The notes under the pieces were generated by a model. It was not told where the DNA came from. It saw nothing but the letters and a program-made list of their open reading frames with translations, and did no database searches. Positions 36,313 through 45,196 of a DNA stretch of 64,000 nucleotides are shown piece after piece; the stretch's first letter is position 1, and each line of letters starts with the position of its first letter. The position numbers and the translations under genes were made by a program. Origin of the DNA: an uncultured Kordiimonas sp. (GTDB taxonomy: Bacteria; Pseudomonadota; Alphaproteobacteria; Sphingomonadales; Kordiimonadaceae); contig CANNDZ010000002.1 in assembly GCA_947503575.1 (NCBI GenBank), positions 186,001 to 250,000 on the forward strand, given 5' to 3'.

Positions 36313-37164
36313 ATGTACGGTCGTAGTCACACCGCAATACTACTAATGATAGCAGCCGCCTCGCTTGCCAACGTTTCTATGGCAACGGCTTCACCTATAC
36401 CGGACACCTGCAACAACCCGAGCAGCAGCGCTGTAGATCTCCTGAAAGATGAATGGCTGGACAAACCCTTTATTTTTGTGGGCGAACTTCACGGTAATAA
36501 TGAAACGCCGGACCTTACCGCCGCTCTTGTTTGCAGACTAACACAAGAGGGACACCGAGTGCTGCTCGCACTCGAAACCTCTGAAAATGTTCAGATACTC
36601 ACTACAAACGAGGCGGGCGAGATCGCTTTTGAAGAAGATGATGACGGTCTATCAGCAAGCTACTGGCTTCCGGAAAAACACTACGGCCGCACCAGCCACG
36701 CCATGATCCGGTTGATTGATGTCACAAAGGCAAGCGTGCCCATTGCGTTTGTTGACGTCCCTTGGCCATGGGCCAAAACTGTTGGCAACCGTGATAAATG
36801 GATGGCTAACAACCTGCAGAAGCATCAACAAACCGGCAACTATGACCACATCGTTTTTCATGGCGGAAACTTTCACACACGTTTGACTAACCGCGAACCC
36901 GACAGCGGGACATCAGTCTTGGATTACCTGAACTCTATAGATGTGGTCTCAATCGCCGTTTTTGCGGCAAAGGGCGAAACGTGGGCATGCTTTGTCAAGG
37001 CGGGATGTGGTCTCCACGCTGTTGGGAGAGGACACAGCCTGGCAAAGCCAACAATCAAAGTGCCATCTAATGAGAATGGGTTGCCCTATTCGTTTGTGAT
37101 CACTCTGCCTGAATTCACCCCATCGTTCCCGCTGAATGAATCAGAAGGCGGTCAACAAAACTAA
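36313..37164 (+). CDS. Exported Tiki/ChaN-like protein
   Basis: This is a secreted protein of about 283 residues. The signal peptide is AILLMIAAASLANVSMATAS. The motif PFIFVGELHGNNETPDL plus a later VLLALETSEN is shared by the Tiki/TraB/ChaN/EreA superfamily, whose Glu and His residues bind metal or haem. FHGGNFHTRLT near residue 200 resembles the second metal-site loop. It is not a close ChaN match, and the reaction, if any, is unknown. I chose ATG 36313, with AGGG upstream, over GTG 36280. Its stop overlaps that of the opposing SDR gene by four bases. Confidence 0.75.
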   Translation: MYGRSHTAILLMIAAASLANVSMATASPIPDTCNNPSSSAVDLLKDEWLDKPFIFVGELHGNNETPDLTAALVCRLTQEGHRVLLALETSENVQILTTNEAGEIAFEEDDDGLSASYWLPEKHYGRTSHAMIRLIDVTKASVPIAFVDVPWPWAKTVGNRDKWMANNLQKHQQTGNYDHIVFHGGNFHTRLTNREPDSGTSVLDYLNSIDVVSIAVFAAKGETWACFVKAGCGLHAVGRGHSLAKPTIKVPSNENGLPYSFVITLPEFTPSFPLNESEGGQQN

Positions 37165-38171
37165 CCCAAAACAGCCTTAACCCATGGGCCGTAGCCAGAA
37201 TTCCCCAACCAAGCAAGCTGCGTATCCGTCATAACCTTGTTGATCGCTTCCTGTGGTATCCGGCGCGGATGCACCGCACGCCTCAGCGGGCGTTCCCCCG
37301 CTGGCATCGCAATAATCTCGGCAATAGCCTCTGGGATATCCATGGGGTCTGTGTTGCGACCTGTACCATCTTCCTGACCCATTTGGGCGATAAGCTGAGG
37401 GTATCCATCGCGCAAGTCATCCGACAGGCGCGCTTTCAGCTCTTCATTGTAGCGGTTGCGGTTTACCCAGATTTTGGTGGGGTAACCGCCGGGCTGGATA
37501 ACTGTTACGTCAACGCCATGTGGCACCAACTCGTAGGCAAGCTGCTCGCTCATGGCTTCCAACGCAAATTTAGTGGCGGAATAATGCCCGGCACTTGGCA
37601 CAACAAGCCGCCCAAGCTGTGATGACACGTTAAAAATCTGACCACTTTTTGCTGCGCGCATGGCAGGCAATACCGCTTGCCAAACCCGTTGCGGCCCGAA
37701 CACATTGGTATCAAACGCCAACTGGGTGGCTTCTGCGTCCTGCACTTCAACAGGCCCTGTGATGCCAACACCGGCATTGTTGATCAGCACATCGATGGCA
37801 CCGCCCGCCGCAGCTTGCGCGCTCGCCACCGCGCGCTTGACGCTGTCATCTGACAATACATCCAACTCAAGTACTGTGATGTCCAGGTTGTTCCGCTTGG
37901 CCACAGCTTCCAACTCGGCGGCTTCAGGGCGCGGCACATTGCGCATAGTGGCAAATACTTTTGCACCAAGACGTGCGTAATGCTCTGCACCCAATCGACC
38001 AAAACCTGACGAACACCCCGTAATCAAAATCGATTTGCCTGACAGGTCGGGCGCAGTTTCCGCTAATTTGGTCGACGCAGCAGCAGCAGCTTGGACTGCT
38101 GGAATTGCCGCTGTCAGTAGTGCAGTTCCAAACAACAGTTTCCTGCGATTGATTTTGATGCTGTTCGCCAT
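37161..38171 (-). CDS. Short-chain dehydrogenase/reductase with Tat-type signal
   Basis: This is a classical SDR of 336 residues. The cofactor loop is ITGCSSGFGRLGAEHYARLG, NNAGVG follows, and the catalytic Tyr-Lys pair is in HYSATKFALEAMSE. Unusually, the chain begins MANSIKINRRKLLFGTALLTAAI followed by an Ala-rich stretch, which looks like a twin-arginine export signal. ATG 38171 has GGGAGAG upstream; the longer frame to 38195 has no such support. If exported through Tat the protein could leave folded with NADP bound. It is divergent from a MarR gene across a large palindrome and is probably its target. Confidence 0.92.
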   Translation of the reverse strand: MANSIKINRRKLLFGTALLTAAIPAVQAAAAASTKLAETAPDLSGKSILITGCSSGFGRLGAEHYARLGAKVFATMRNVPRPEAAELEAVAKRNNLDITVLELDVLSDDSVKRAVASAQAAAGGAIDVLINNAGVGITGPVEVQDAEATQLAFDTNVFGPQRVWQAVLPAMRAAKSGQIFNVSSQLGRLVVPSAGHYSATKFALEAMSEQLAYELVPHGVDVTVIQPGGYPTKIWVNRNRYNEELKARLSDDLRDGYPQLIAQMGQEDGTGRNTDPMDIPEAIAEIIAMPAGERPLRRAVHPRRIPQEAINKVMTDTQLAWLGNSGYGPWVKAVLG

Positions 38172-38262
38172 TGTGCTCTCCCTATACTTGTGCATCTGGT
38201 GAGACTACTGCAGATAGTTGCGGTTGAAAACAATACTGTGGCGGGCACTGCTTGTTTGACAG

Positions 38263-38314
38263 CGACAGACATATATGCAATGAATTGCGCAATTGATTAT
38301 ATATATGTCTGTCG
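38263..38314. promoter_or_regulatory. 52-bp concentric palindrome in divergent SDR/MarR promoter
   Basis: The arms CGACAGACATATAT (38263-38276) and ATATATGTCTGTCG (38301-38314) are perfect inverted repeats. A second perfect palindrome, AATTGCGCAATT (38283-38294), shares exactly the same centre. The right end is ten bases before the MarR ATG, so the regulator could block both divergent genes from here. Two dimers, or one dimer with nested half-sites, could bind. Confidence 0.75.
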
Positions 38315-38324
38315 AGGTAGAAAC

Positions 38325-38825
38325 ATGGACTTTTTGGACTCGCTCGGCCCTGCGTTTCTAGGGCTGCAACTGTATCGGTTGCTCGGTGTCATTGACGGCC
38401 AGGGCAATGAGGTTTTGAAACAGTCTGATTTTCCCTATCCGTCCCGAATAGCCTCTACATATGTCGTTTTAATGCGGGATGGCCCATCAAGCCTCACGCA
38501 GATCGGCAAACGCCTCGGTATGCCGCACCAGCTTGTCGCGCAACGGGCCAAACTTATGCAAACAGAAGGATTGGTAGAATATGTGCCAGACCCGACTGAC
38601 GGACGCCGGACATTTTTGCAGCTCACCGCGAAAGGAAAGGCAGAGGCAAAAAAACTGACCGCGACTTTTGAGCAAGTCAGCGCCGTCTATGAGGATGTAT
38701 TCGAGGAAATCGGGGTAGATTTGTTTGATGCAATGCTGAAATTTCGCAGTGCTCTGGAGCGCGCATCCATCGCTCAGCGTCGGCCAAAAGCAGCAGTATC
38801 TGTGGACGCCGCTACCAACCACTAA
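38325..38825 (+). CDS. MarR family transcriptional regulator
   Basis: This is a winged-helix regulator of 166 residues. The N-terminal helices carry LDSLGPAFLGLQLYRLLGVID. The DNA-binding part is GPSSLTQIGKRLGMPHQLVAQRAKLMQTEGLVEY, with the wing VPDPTDGRRTFLQLTAKG. ATG 38325 has GAGG upstream, while the longer frame to 38190 would begin inside the SDR leader. It is divergent from the Tat-type SDR, and 35 bases separate it from a CPBP protease on its own strand. The palindrome just before it is the natural operator. Confidence 0.9.
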   Translation: MDFLDSLGPAFLGLQLYRLLGVIDGQGNEVLKQSDFPYPSRIASTYVVLMRDGPSSLTQIGKRLGMPHQLVAQRAKLMQTEGLVEYVPDPTDGRRTFLQLTAKGKAEAKKLTATFEQVSAVYEDVFEEIGVDLFDAMLKFRSALERASIAQRRPKAAVSVDAATNH

Positions 38826-38860
38826 ATCATAAAAAAAACAAAAAATCGGAGCAAACAGCT

Positions 38861-39565
38861 ATGCAACTGAATGCCAGAACGTCAGCGCTGATAGACATTA
38901 CCCTTGTTATTGGTGTCGCCATTGTGATCCAGGCTATCCTCACACCTCTCACATCCAAGTTCGCCAGCTTGGGCACCGCCATGTCCGTGCTCGCGCTTTC
39001 GACCATGCTTGTGTACCATCACGGGTGGCGATGGGCCCAGTTTGGTCTGGAACTGCCGACATCCTGGGGCGCATGGCTAAAAACCATAGGTCAGGCACTC
39101 CTTGCTTTGGTCTGTCTTGTGATTATTGGTGCCCTGGGCTCATATGCCCTAAGCCTTGTCATCGAGCATCCACCAGTTGTGGATGATCGCTTTGCAGGCA
39201 TTCAAGGTAATGTGCCGCTATACATCATGTGGCTTTTTATTGGCTGGCTGGTCGGAGGATTTACCGAGGAGTTGGTCTTTAGGGGCTTTTTGATAAACCG
39301 GGTGGAATCGCTGCTTAAGAATGAAGCGCTCATACTGAAAACATCTGCCGTTTCGTTTTTGGCAATCATTATTCCTGCCCTGCTGTTCGGCTTTGCGCAC
39401 TATTGGAATAGAGGGCTATACGGAGCGCTACAGATCATACCGGTAGGTATCGGGTTTGGCTTGTTTTATCTGCTGTATGGCCGAAAGCTGCTACCGCTGA
39501 TGCTGGCGCATGCAACGGTGGATACGTTGGGCGTAACGTCACGGTTTTTGGACGCAAACTGGTAA
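38861..39565 (+). CDS. CPBP family intramembrane protease
   Basis: This 234-residue polytopic protein has about six to seven hydrophobic segments. The CPBP active-site residues appear as FTEELVFRGFLINRVES (EE-x3-R), FGFAHYWNRG and LAHATVDTLG. It follows the MarR gene by 35 bases on the same strand, so the pair is likely co-transcribed and autoregulated through the upstream palindrome. The substrate is unknown. It is shorter than the CPBP protein encoded at 6021-7028 and not closely similar to it. Confidence 0.92.
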   Translation: MQLNARTSALIDITLVIGVAIVIQAILTPLTSKFASLGTAMSVLALSTMLVYHHGWRWAQFGLELPTSWGAWLKTIGQALLALVCLVIIGALGSYALSLVIEHPPVVDDRFAGIQGNVPLYIMWLFIGWLVGGFTEELVFRGFLINRVESLLKNEALILKTSAVSFLAIIIPALLFGFAHYWNRGLYGALQIIPVGIGFGLFYLLYGRKLLPLMLAHATVDTLGVTSRFLDANW

Positions 39566-39574
39566 ACAGCCGCT

Positions 39575-40090
39575 CTAGTCAATATAGGCGGCAGGCAGCG
39601 GAAATTCGTCGGTTTCGCCCATCCAGAAAACACTGATAATCCACCAGCGATTGGTGTCTTTCAGTAGTTGAATGCTGTTGATACCGCGCGCAAAAGGCTC
39701 TGCATCTGACAGGCTACGTCGTGATTCATACGCACTGAAGACCTGCGCAATCGTGCCATATTCATCCTGCTTGCGGCCAATTTCCACTTCATGGAACCCG
39801 TTGTCGACCAAAAATGCCCCTGAGCGCTCAATATATTGGTCGGGCGACAGCACTTGCAAACTCACGCTGCCATCGGGCCTTTTACCTGAAGGCATAAGGC
39901 GTGCGCCCGGCTTGAAAAGGTAACGAAACAGGTCCCAATCCCGAGCAACCCCTTTATCGCCGGAAATCACTGCATATAACGTCTCGATGGTTGTATCGAG
40001 CGTTTTGACTTTGTCCGCATATTTTTCATCCGAAGCATGAGCCCCAAACGCGCAGCATAATAGCACGATGCCCGTTACTATATGTTTCAT
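39575..40090 (-). CDS. Exported SnoaL/NTF2-like protein
   Basis: This small secreted protein has 171 residues. The signal peptide is IVTGIVLLCCAFGAHAS. The body has the NTF2-like pattern: TTIETLYAVISGDKGVARDWDLFRYLF near the start and AYESRRS, INSIQLLKDTNRWWIISVFWMGE near the end. The fold is used for small-molecule binding or as an enzyme scaffold; no catalytic set is visible. ATG 40090 has GAGGG upstream. It converges on the CPBP gene with nine bases between stops. Confidence 0.75.
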   Translation of the reverse strand: MKHIVTGIVLLCCAFGAHASDEKYADKVKTLDTTIETLYAVISGDKGVARDWDLFRYLFKPGARLMPSGKRPDGSVSLQVLSPDQYIERSGAFLVDNGFHEVEIGRKQDEYGTIAQVFSAYESRRSLSDAEPFARGINSIQLLKDTNRWWIISVFWMGETDEFPLPAAYID

Positions 40091-40275
40091 GATACCCTCC
40101 CTCATGTTGCCAACTGTACCCTAGCGCACCCACAAAGCCAGCGTATAGTAAACTATCGTTCTGCCAAGCAGCTTACACTTTGCAAAACACGGGTTTGCGA
40201 CAGGGCGATGGCCAGTTATGATCCTACATGGAACTATATTTTACAGGAAACCGCACAATTGGATAAAAAAACTTT

Positions 40276-40752
40276 ATGCTTAAGCCATCAAAACGACTCT
40301 GGTTTATCTGCTGGTTTGTCGCCTGGCTTGCAATCGCAAGTATGACTGCGTCGTCTGCAACCGGAGCCAATGAGACCCAGCGCATAAATCCTTTGACCTA
40401 TTTTGAAATCCCCGTAACGGACATGGACCGCGCGGTTGATTTTTATATAAAGGTTTTTGGCTACCGGTTTGAGCGCACAACCATTGATGGATACGACATG
40501 GCGCTTTTTCCATCCAATGACGATGCAGGTGGGGCGTCCGGCGCTCTGGCCAAAGGTGACGTCTACGTGCCATCCAAAACAGGCGTCGTTATCTATTTTT
40601 CTGTCGAGGACATTGATGCAACCCTCCTACGGGCAAACAATAACGGCGGTGCAACTCTATATGCAAAAAAGTCAATCGGCGATCTTGGCTATGTTGCAGA
40701 AATTGAAGATAGCGAAGGCAACCGCATCGCCCTTCATGCGGCAAAAAAATAG
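40276..40752 (+). CDS. VOC (glyoxalase) family protein with export signal
   Basis: This 158-residue protein has one vicinal-oxygen-chelate domain. PLTYFEIPVTDMDRAVDFYIKVFGYRF opens the fold and AEIEDSEGNRIALHA closes it; the closing Glu and His positions could hold a metal. An N-terminal hydrophobic stretch (LWFICWFVAWLAIASMTASSATG) is a likely signal peptide, which is unusual because most VOC proteins are cytoplasmic. A single domain suggests a dimer or half-site enzyme. There is no operon partner. Confidence 0.85.
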   Translation: MLKPSKRLWFICWFVAWLAIASMTASSATGANETQRINPLTYFEIPVTDMDRAVDFYIKVFGYRFERTTIDGYDMALFPSNDDAGGASGALAKGDVYVPSKTGVVIYFSVEDIDATLLRANNNGGATLYAKKSIGDLGYVAEIEDSEGNRIALHAAKK

Positions 40753-40871
40753 CTATCTATAGAAGGCCAAAACCGCCAATCCTCTCGAGAAAAAAACAAA
40801 GAGCAGACCCAAAAAAGAATGTTGGCAGTCGCCCTGTCGTTACACTTTTTTTACCTATCGATGGCATCATC

Positions 40872-42257
40872 ATGCACGGGGTTGAGTTTGCCGGGGTTGC
40901 AATGGTGGCAGACACATCAAACAAACACATGAGTAACACGCAAATGGCGTGGGTATCTGGCGGGATATTAATCGCCGCTGCTCTGTGCTTTTTTCTTGGT
41001 GCCAAGAATGGCTTGCTAGCCAGCATTGAGTATTATTCGGTGCCAGCCCTATGCCTAGGCGCCCTTTTGATCACGCTGGGTTACCTACAACCCAAAAGAC
41101 GATTTGACCGCCATCTTGGCAACGCTTTTTTGGTCCTAACCGGTACCTTTTTACTCAGCGGTCATTTTTGCGTTACCTTTTGTGCCCAAAATAATTTTGA
41201 ATTCTACCTGATCTGGATACCAGGATATTATCTGATGCTGACATTTGCAGACCTGCGTAGTCAGCGGTTTCGGCTTAGCTTGATATATCTTGCCTGCACC
41301 ACAGTCACGTTGCTGGCGGGTTTTCTGTTGGGTGATATAAGCCTTAATGACATTAATGGTATCCTGATGATCAACACAATTTTTGGGCAGGTCGTCATTG
41401 TTGCTGTTTTCAGTTATTTGCGCGATAGGCTGCAGGCGGCGGGCGCGCACGCAGCAAAAGCAAAAGCATTGGCCTATTCCGCTGAACGGCTGCGACTGGC
41501 AGCAGAGATTGCAGAATCCGGAAAAAAACAAGCAGAGCAGGCAAACGCCGCCAAATCCGCCTTTGTCGCCAACATGAGCCACGAATTGCGTACACCGCTG
41601 AATGCCATTATCGGCTTTTCCGAGGTGTTGGCCGACCCGACCCTTAAGGGTCATAATGATAGTCGGTATCCAGACTATGCCAATGACATCAACACCAGCG
41701 GCCGTCATTTGCTGAACCTGGTGAATGATGTGCTGGATATGGCAAAGATGGAAGCTGGAAAAATGGATGTGTTTGATCAGCCAGTAAACCTTCAGGAGGC
41801 ATTTTCGTCTGCACTGACACTGGCAGGCCAAGCCAAGCCCTCGGCACACCACACCATTGACACCAGCGCCATTGATCCAGACCTGACGATTAATGCTGAT
41901 ATCAAGCAGTTAAAGCAGATGATCGTTAACCTGCTGTCGAACGCCATGAAGTTTACACCCGCTGGCGGCACACTATATTGCAGCGCCAGCATAAACTCCG
42001 GTGGCGAAGCGCTGATTGAAGTAGAAGACACGGGCATTGGCATGGGGCCCGATATCCTTACCAACGTGACAGAGCCTTTTGTTCAGGGCGAAGACGTATA
42101 TGCGCGCACCAACAATGGCTCTGGGTTGGGGCTGTATCTGGTGAACATGATGATGGACCTTCACCAGGGTAGCTGCGTAATTGAAAGCGAGGAAGGTAAA
42201 GGGACCAAAGTATCTTTAATTTTCCCTGCCACGCGGGTCATCCGGCAAGCGGCCTGA
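40872..42257 (+). CDS. Membrane-bound sensor histidine kinase
   Basis: This is an orphan kinase of up to 461 residues. Five to six hydrophobic segments fill the first 190 residues with hardly any periplasmic loop, so it may sense membrane state. HisKA follows with the phospho-His in FVANMSHELRTPLNAIIGFSEVL, then HATPase boxes (VNLLSNAMKFT, VEDTGIGMG, GSGLGLYLV). No receiver domain or response regulator is adjacent. ATG codons at 40872, 40902 and 40929 are possible starts; 40902 has a CGGGG stretch upstream, and I keep the longest form with that doubt. Confidence 0.88.
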   Translation: MHGVEFAGVAMVADTSNKHMSNTQMAWVSGGILIAAALCFFLGAKNGLLASIEYYSVPALCLGALLITLGYLQPKRRFDRHLGNAFLVLTGTFLLSGHFCVTFCAQNNFEFYLIWIPGYYLMLTFADLRSQRFRLSLIYLACTTVTLLAGFLLGDISLNDINGILMINTIFGQVVIVAVFSYLRDRLQAAGAHAAKAKALAYSAERLRLAAEIAESGKKQAEQANAAKSAFVANMSHELRTPLNAIIGFSEVLADPTLKGHNDSRYPDYANDINTSGRHLLNLVNDVLDMAKMEAGKMDVFDQPVNLQEAFSSALTLAGQAKPSAHHTIDTSAIDPDLTINADIKQLKQMIVNLLSNAMKFTPAGGTLYCSASINSGGEALIEVEDTGIGMGPDILTNVTEPFVQGEDVYARTNNGSGLGLYLVNMMMDLHQGSCVIESEEGKGTKVSLIFPATRVIRQAA

Positions 42258-42259
42258 AC

Positions 42260-42280
42260 CAAGCCAAGTGGCTTGTTTGT
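42260..42280 (+). terminator. Short hairpin after the kinase gene
   Basis: CAAGCC-AAGT-GGCTTG followed by TTTGT begins three bases after the stop. It resembles a weak intrinsic terminator. Confidence 0.5.
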
Positions 42281-42457
42281 CCACCACAAAATCTCTTGAA
42301 AGTATAAACGGCACCAAGTGTCGGTGGAAGTGCCGCGAGTCTTGCATCAGCCAGTCTCAGCTTCCCCCTTATCTAGCGAGCGCTACGGAGTGACAACGGC
42401 TTTGCATGGGGGGTAAACATCTTGAAAAAAATTTGGAGGTGATATAGTAACATTTAT

Positions 42458-42760
42458 ATGGGGAATGTTGGGGAAAATAGAAAATTTTCCAAGATGCTGG
42501 CTTGGTGTGTATTGGCGATGCTTTGCATTGCTCAATTTCAAGCTGGCGCACACTACCATGACAAAGATGATGTTAGCCTAAATCATGAATGCACGATCTG
42601 TGCGACAGCATCACATCTAGATGACGCTGATATCCATGACTTTGTTTTTGTAACTCACAACCAGCCAACTGCATCCCCTACTCTGCGGTCTGGCAACCCA
42701 CTCACAGGTTTTGCCACAGCGCACCGCAACGTGCGCGGCCCTCCTACCACCTGGCATTGA
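42458..42760 (+). CDS. Small secreted His/Cys protein, possible metal binder
   Basis: This 100-residue protein heads the TonB/ABC cassette. Its N-terminal signal is MLAWCVLAMLCIAQFQAGA, followed directly by HYHDKDD and HECTICATAS. Clustered His with a CxxC just after cleavage is like DUF2946-type small proteins found near copper genes. I cannot prove family membership. The rest of the chain (DDADIHDFVFVTHNQ, then a Pro/Arg-rich tail) is unfamiliar. No strong Shine-Dalgarno lies at proper distance from ATG 42458; GGAGG is about 20 bases upstream, so the start is uncertain. The gene stands 131 bases before the receptor gene. Confidence 0.6.
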   Translation: MGNVGENRKFSKMLAWCVLAMLCIAQFQAGAHYHDKDDVSLNHECTICATASHLDDADIHDFVFVTHNQPTASPTLRSGNPLTGFATAHRNVRGPPTTWH

Positions 42761-42891
42761 TGGTCAACAGTATCTGCCGAAACTGATGTGGCAGATAACC
42801 AGCATAATTTCGCTCATCAAAAATTAAGTATACGGCGCAATTCCGCAGGGAATTTGATGTCGCTGCACAAAATGCTCAGGAATTTCAGGAC

Positions 42892-45114
42892 ATGAATACC
42901 CACACCACCAATGGCGCACTGCTAAAAACCACCGCGGTCAGCGCGATCGCCCTATGCCTTTCGTCGCAGTCAATGGCTCAGGATGAAAGCTCTGACGCTG
43001 CCGACGACTTGGAAACAATTGTTGTGACGGCAACGCGCCAGGCGCGCGATGTGATAAACGTTCCGGCGCACGTTACAAACATTGACGTTGAAGTTTTGCG
43101 CAACCGTGGCTTTTTTGCAGGCGCTGATGAATTACGCGGTGAACCGGGCATCTTCTTCCGCCGCGGTGAAGGTGACAACGATGAATTCCTGTTGATTAAC
43201 ATCCGGGGCGTCACGGGCGCGAGTGGCAATGATCATATCCTTGGTTTGCTGGATGGTATACCGCTGATCTCCCCCGACGATGAAGTTCTTCTTGCGGAAG
43301 TACCGTATGCAGCAATCGGACAAACCGAAGTTGTCCGGGGACCAATTTCAGCCCTTTATGGGCGGAGCGGTGTTGCTGGCGCTATCAATTACCGACTGCG
43401 CGATCCGTCCGAAGAGCTGGGTTTTGGTCTCAGTTTGCGTGGCGGCAGCTACGGGTTCTTTCGCGGCGAAGCAACAGTGGAAGGTTCCATTGCCGAGGGT
43501 GTCAAAGGTCTCGCGCTTGTCAGCCGGGAACATTCTGATGGGTGGCGCGACAACAATGAGCGCGACTTATTGACCGTATTCGGTAATCTGGAGATAGACC
43601 TTTCTAAGGCGACCAGCCTCGAACTCTTTCTTTCCTACTATGACCGAGAAAGCGAATCTGGCAGCCCCATTCCGCTGTTGCCGGACGGTTCACTGGTTGA
43701 AGTAGCCGGTGGCAGGGAAGCGTTTTTGGGGTTACGCCCGCCAAAAAATGAAGTTGAGAGCTTAATGGGGGCTGCTCGTCTCAGGCATGAGTTCAGTGAC
43801 AATTTCGCCCTGACAGGGACCGTCAGTGCGCGCCGTCGGGAAACTCTAACGAGCCTGAACTTCCTCGATACATTCGAATTCGATCCTGAAAACAATATTG
43901 CCGGCTTCAATGGTTTTCGCTCTCCAAACGAAGGCGATCATTACTTTGGTGAACTCACAGCAGAGTGGAATACCGGCCAGCATTCAATTATCGCTGGTGT
44001 CAGTTATGAAAGAGCAAGCCTCACCGAAAGATCACAATTTACCGGCCAAAATGGCTTTACTTTCGAATGCGGCTTCAAATTTTTTGCCATTTTGGTTGAT
44101 TACTCAACTGGTGAAGTGCTCAACCAGGATCACCCGTGTTTCGTCAATAACCAGACGACCTTTGCCGCCGATGCAGTTAGCAACTATTTTGGCGCCTTCA
44201 TTCAGGATGAATGGCAAATTCTTGATCGCCTGACGTTAACAGTTGGGGTACGTTATGATAACTTTGAGCGAGACGTAGACTTTGCGTCCCAGCCGCCCTT
44301 CGATCAAACAGAGAGGGTTACGGATTCAGCAGACCAGGTGACACCCAAAGCCTCGCTTGCTTATCGGTTTGATGACAGCCTGGCCTACTTTTCGTATGGG
44401 CGTGGGTTCAGTTCCAATTTTGGCTCGGTTTTCCTTTATGATCCAACACGGTTCAGACGCGATATCAAACCTTCAACGCTCGACAGTTTCGAATTGGGTT
44501 GGAAAGGCCGGACATGGGAAAATCGTCTCGAATACCAGTTCGCTTTCTATTATATCAACCAGCGTGACCGTTTGATCACCACGGTTAATCCCGACGCAGC
44601 CGGGGATTTTACCCAACCTGGTACGCTTGTGACAACTGGACAGGAATATGTCAGCAAGGGGCTGGAGGCGAGCTTTGTAATTCGTCCTGATGACGCAACG
44701 CGCCTTGATGTGCGCTATGCTCATATCGACCCCGAGTGGGAAGAAAATATTATCAACACGTTTGGTGGACCGCTCGATCTGTCCGGCAATACGCCGCAAG
44801 GTGTTCCGGCGGACACCCTATTTCTTGCAGCAGAACGGCGCTTTACAGACTGGTTTAGCGGTCGGGTGTCTTTTGAATGGTATGATGATTATTTCGTGAC
44901 GCTGGACAACAGCGTCGAAGGTGGCGGCTATAATCTAGTGAATATGGGTTTCACGCTAAGTCCGTTTGGCTCAGACGGTCCACAGCTTGACGTTGAAGCC
45001 ACCAATCTCTTTGACAAAAACTATAATTTCCTTGCAGGCGGAACGACAAATCCCATCCTTGCAACACCAGGAATACCATTCAGCCTGTTTGCAACACTGC
45101 GGCAGAGGTTTTGA
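42892..45114 (+). CDS. TonB-dependent outer membrane receptor
   Basis: This is an outer-membrane beta-barrel transporter of 740 residues. The signal peptide is followed by a TonB box-like ETIVVTATRQ. The plug domain includes LINIRGVTGASGNDHILGLLDGIPL and QTEVVRGPISALYGRSGVAGAINY. Alternating barrel strands extend to the end, which closes with LFATLRQRF, a proper aromatic terminal residue. Known members import iron chelates, cobalamin, copper or other metals, sugars or peptides. Location just before an ABC transporter with DUF3526 permeases suggests a shared substrate. No periplasmic binding protein accompanies it. Confidence 0.95.
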   Translation: MNTHTTNGALLKTTAVSAIALCLSSQSMAQDESSDAADDLETIVVTATRQARDVINVPAHVTNIDVEVLRNRGFFAGADELRGEPGIFFRRGEGDNDEFLLINIRGVTGASGNDHILGLLDGIPLISPDDEVLLAEVPYAAIGQTEVVRGPISALYGRSGVAGAINYRLRDPSEELGFGLSLRGGSYGFFRGEATVEGSIAEGVKGLALVSREHSDGWRDNNERDLLTVFGNLEIDLSKATSLELFLSYYDRESESGSPIPLLPDGSLVEVAGGREAFLGLRPPKNEVESLMGAARLRHEFSDNFALTGTVSARRRETLTSLNFLDTFEFDPENNIAGFNGFRSPNEGDHYFGELTAEWNTGQHSIIAGVSYERASLTERSQFTGQNGFTFECGFKFFAILVDYSTGEVLNQDHPCFVNNQTTFAADAVSNYFGAFIQDEWQILDRLTLTVGVRYDNFERDVDFASQPPFDQTERVTDSADQVTPKASLAYRFDDSLAYFSYGRGFSSNFGSVFLYDPTRFRRDIKPSTLDSFELGWKGRTWENRLEYQFAFYYINQRDRLITTVNPDAAGDFTQPGTLVTTGQEYVSKGLEASFVIRPDDATRLDVRYAHIDPEWEENIINTFGGPLDLSGNTPQGVPADTLFLAAERRFTDWFSGRVSFEWYDDYFVTLDNSVEGGGYNLVNMGFTLSPFGSDGPQLDVEATNLFDKNYNFLAGGTTNPILATPGIPFSLFATLRQRF

Positions 45115-45196
45115 TATGTGCTCAAACGGCACGGGAACACAACACCCAAGGTACGCTGCTAGCCAAATACAGCGATAAAACTGAAGGACATAGAAA

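Noticed and set aside
42290-42457. Cobalamin riboswitch before the TonB cassette
   Set aside because: Some short stems (CGGCAC/GTGCCG) occur, but the conserved B12-box GCCACTG-type sequence is missing.
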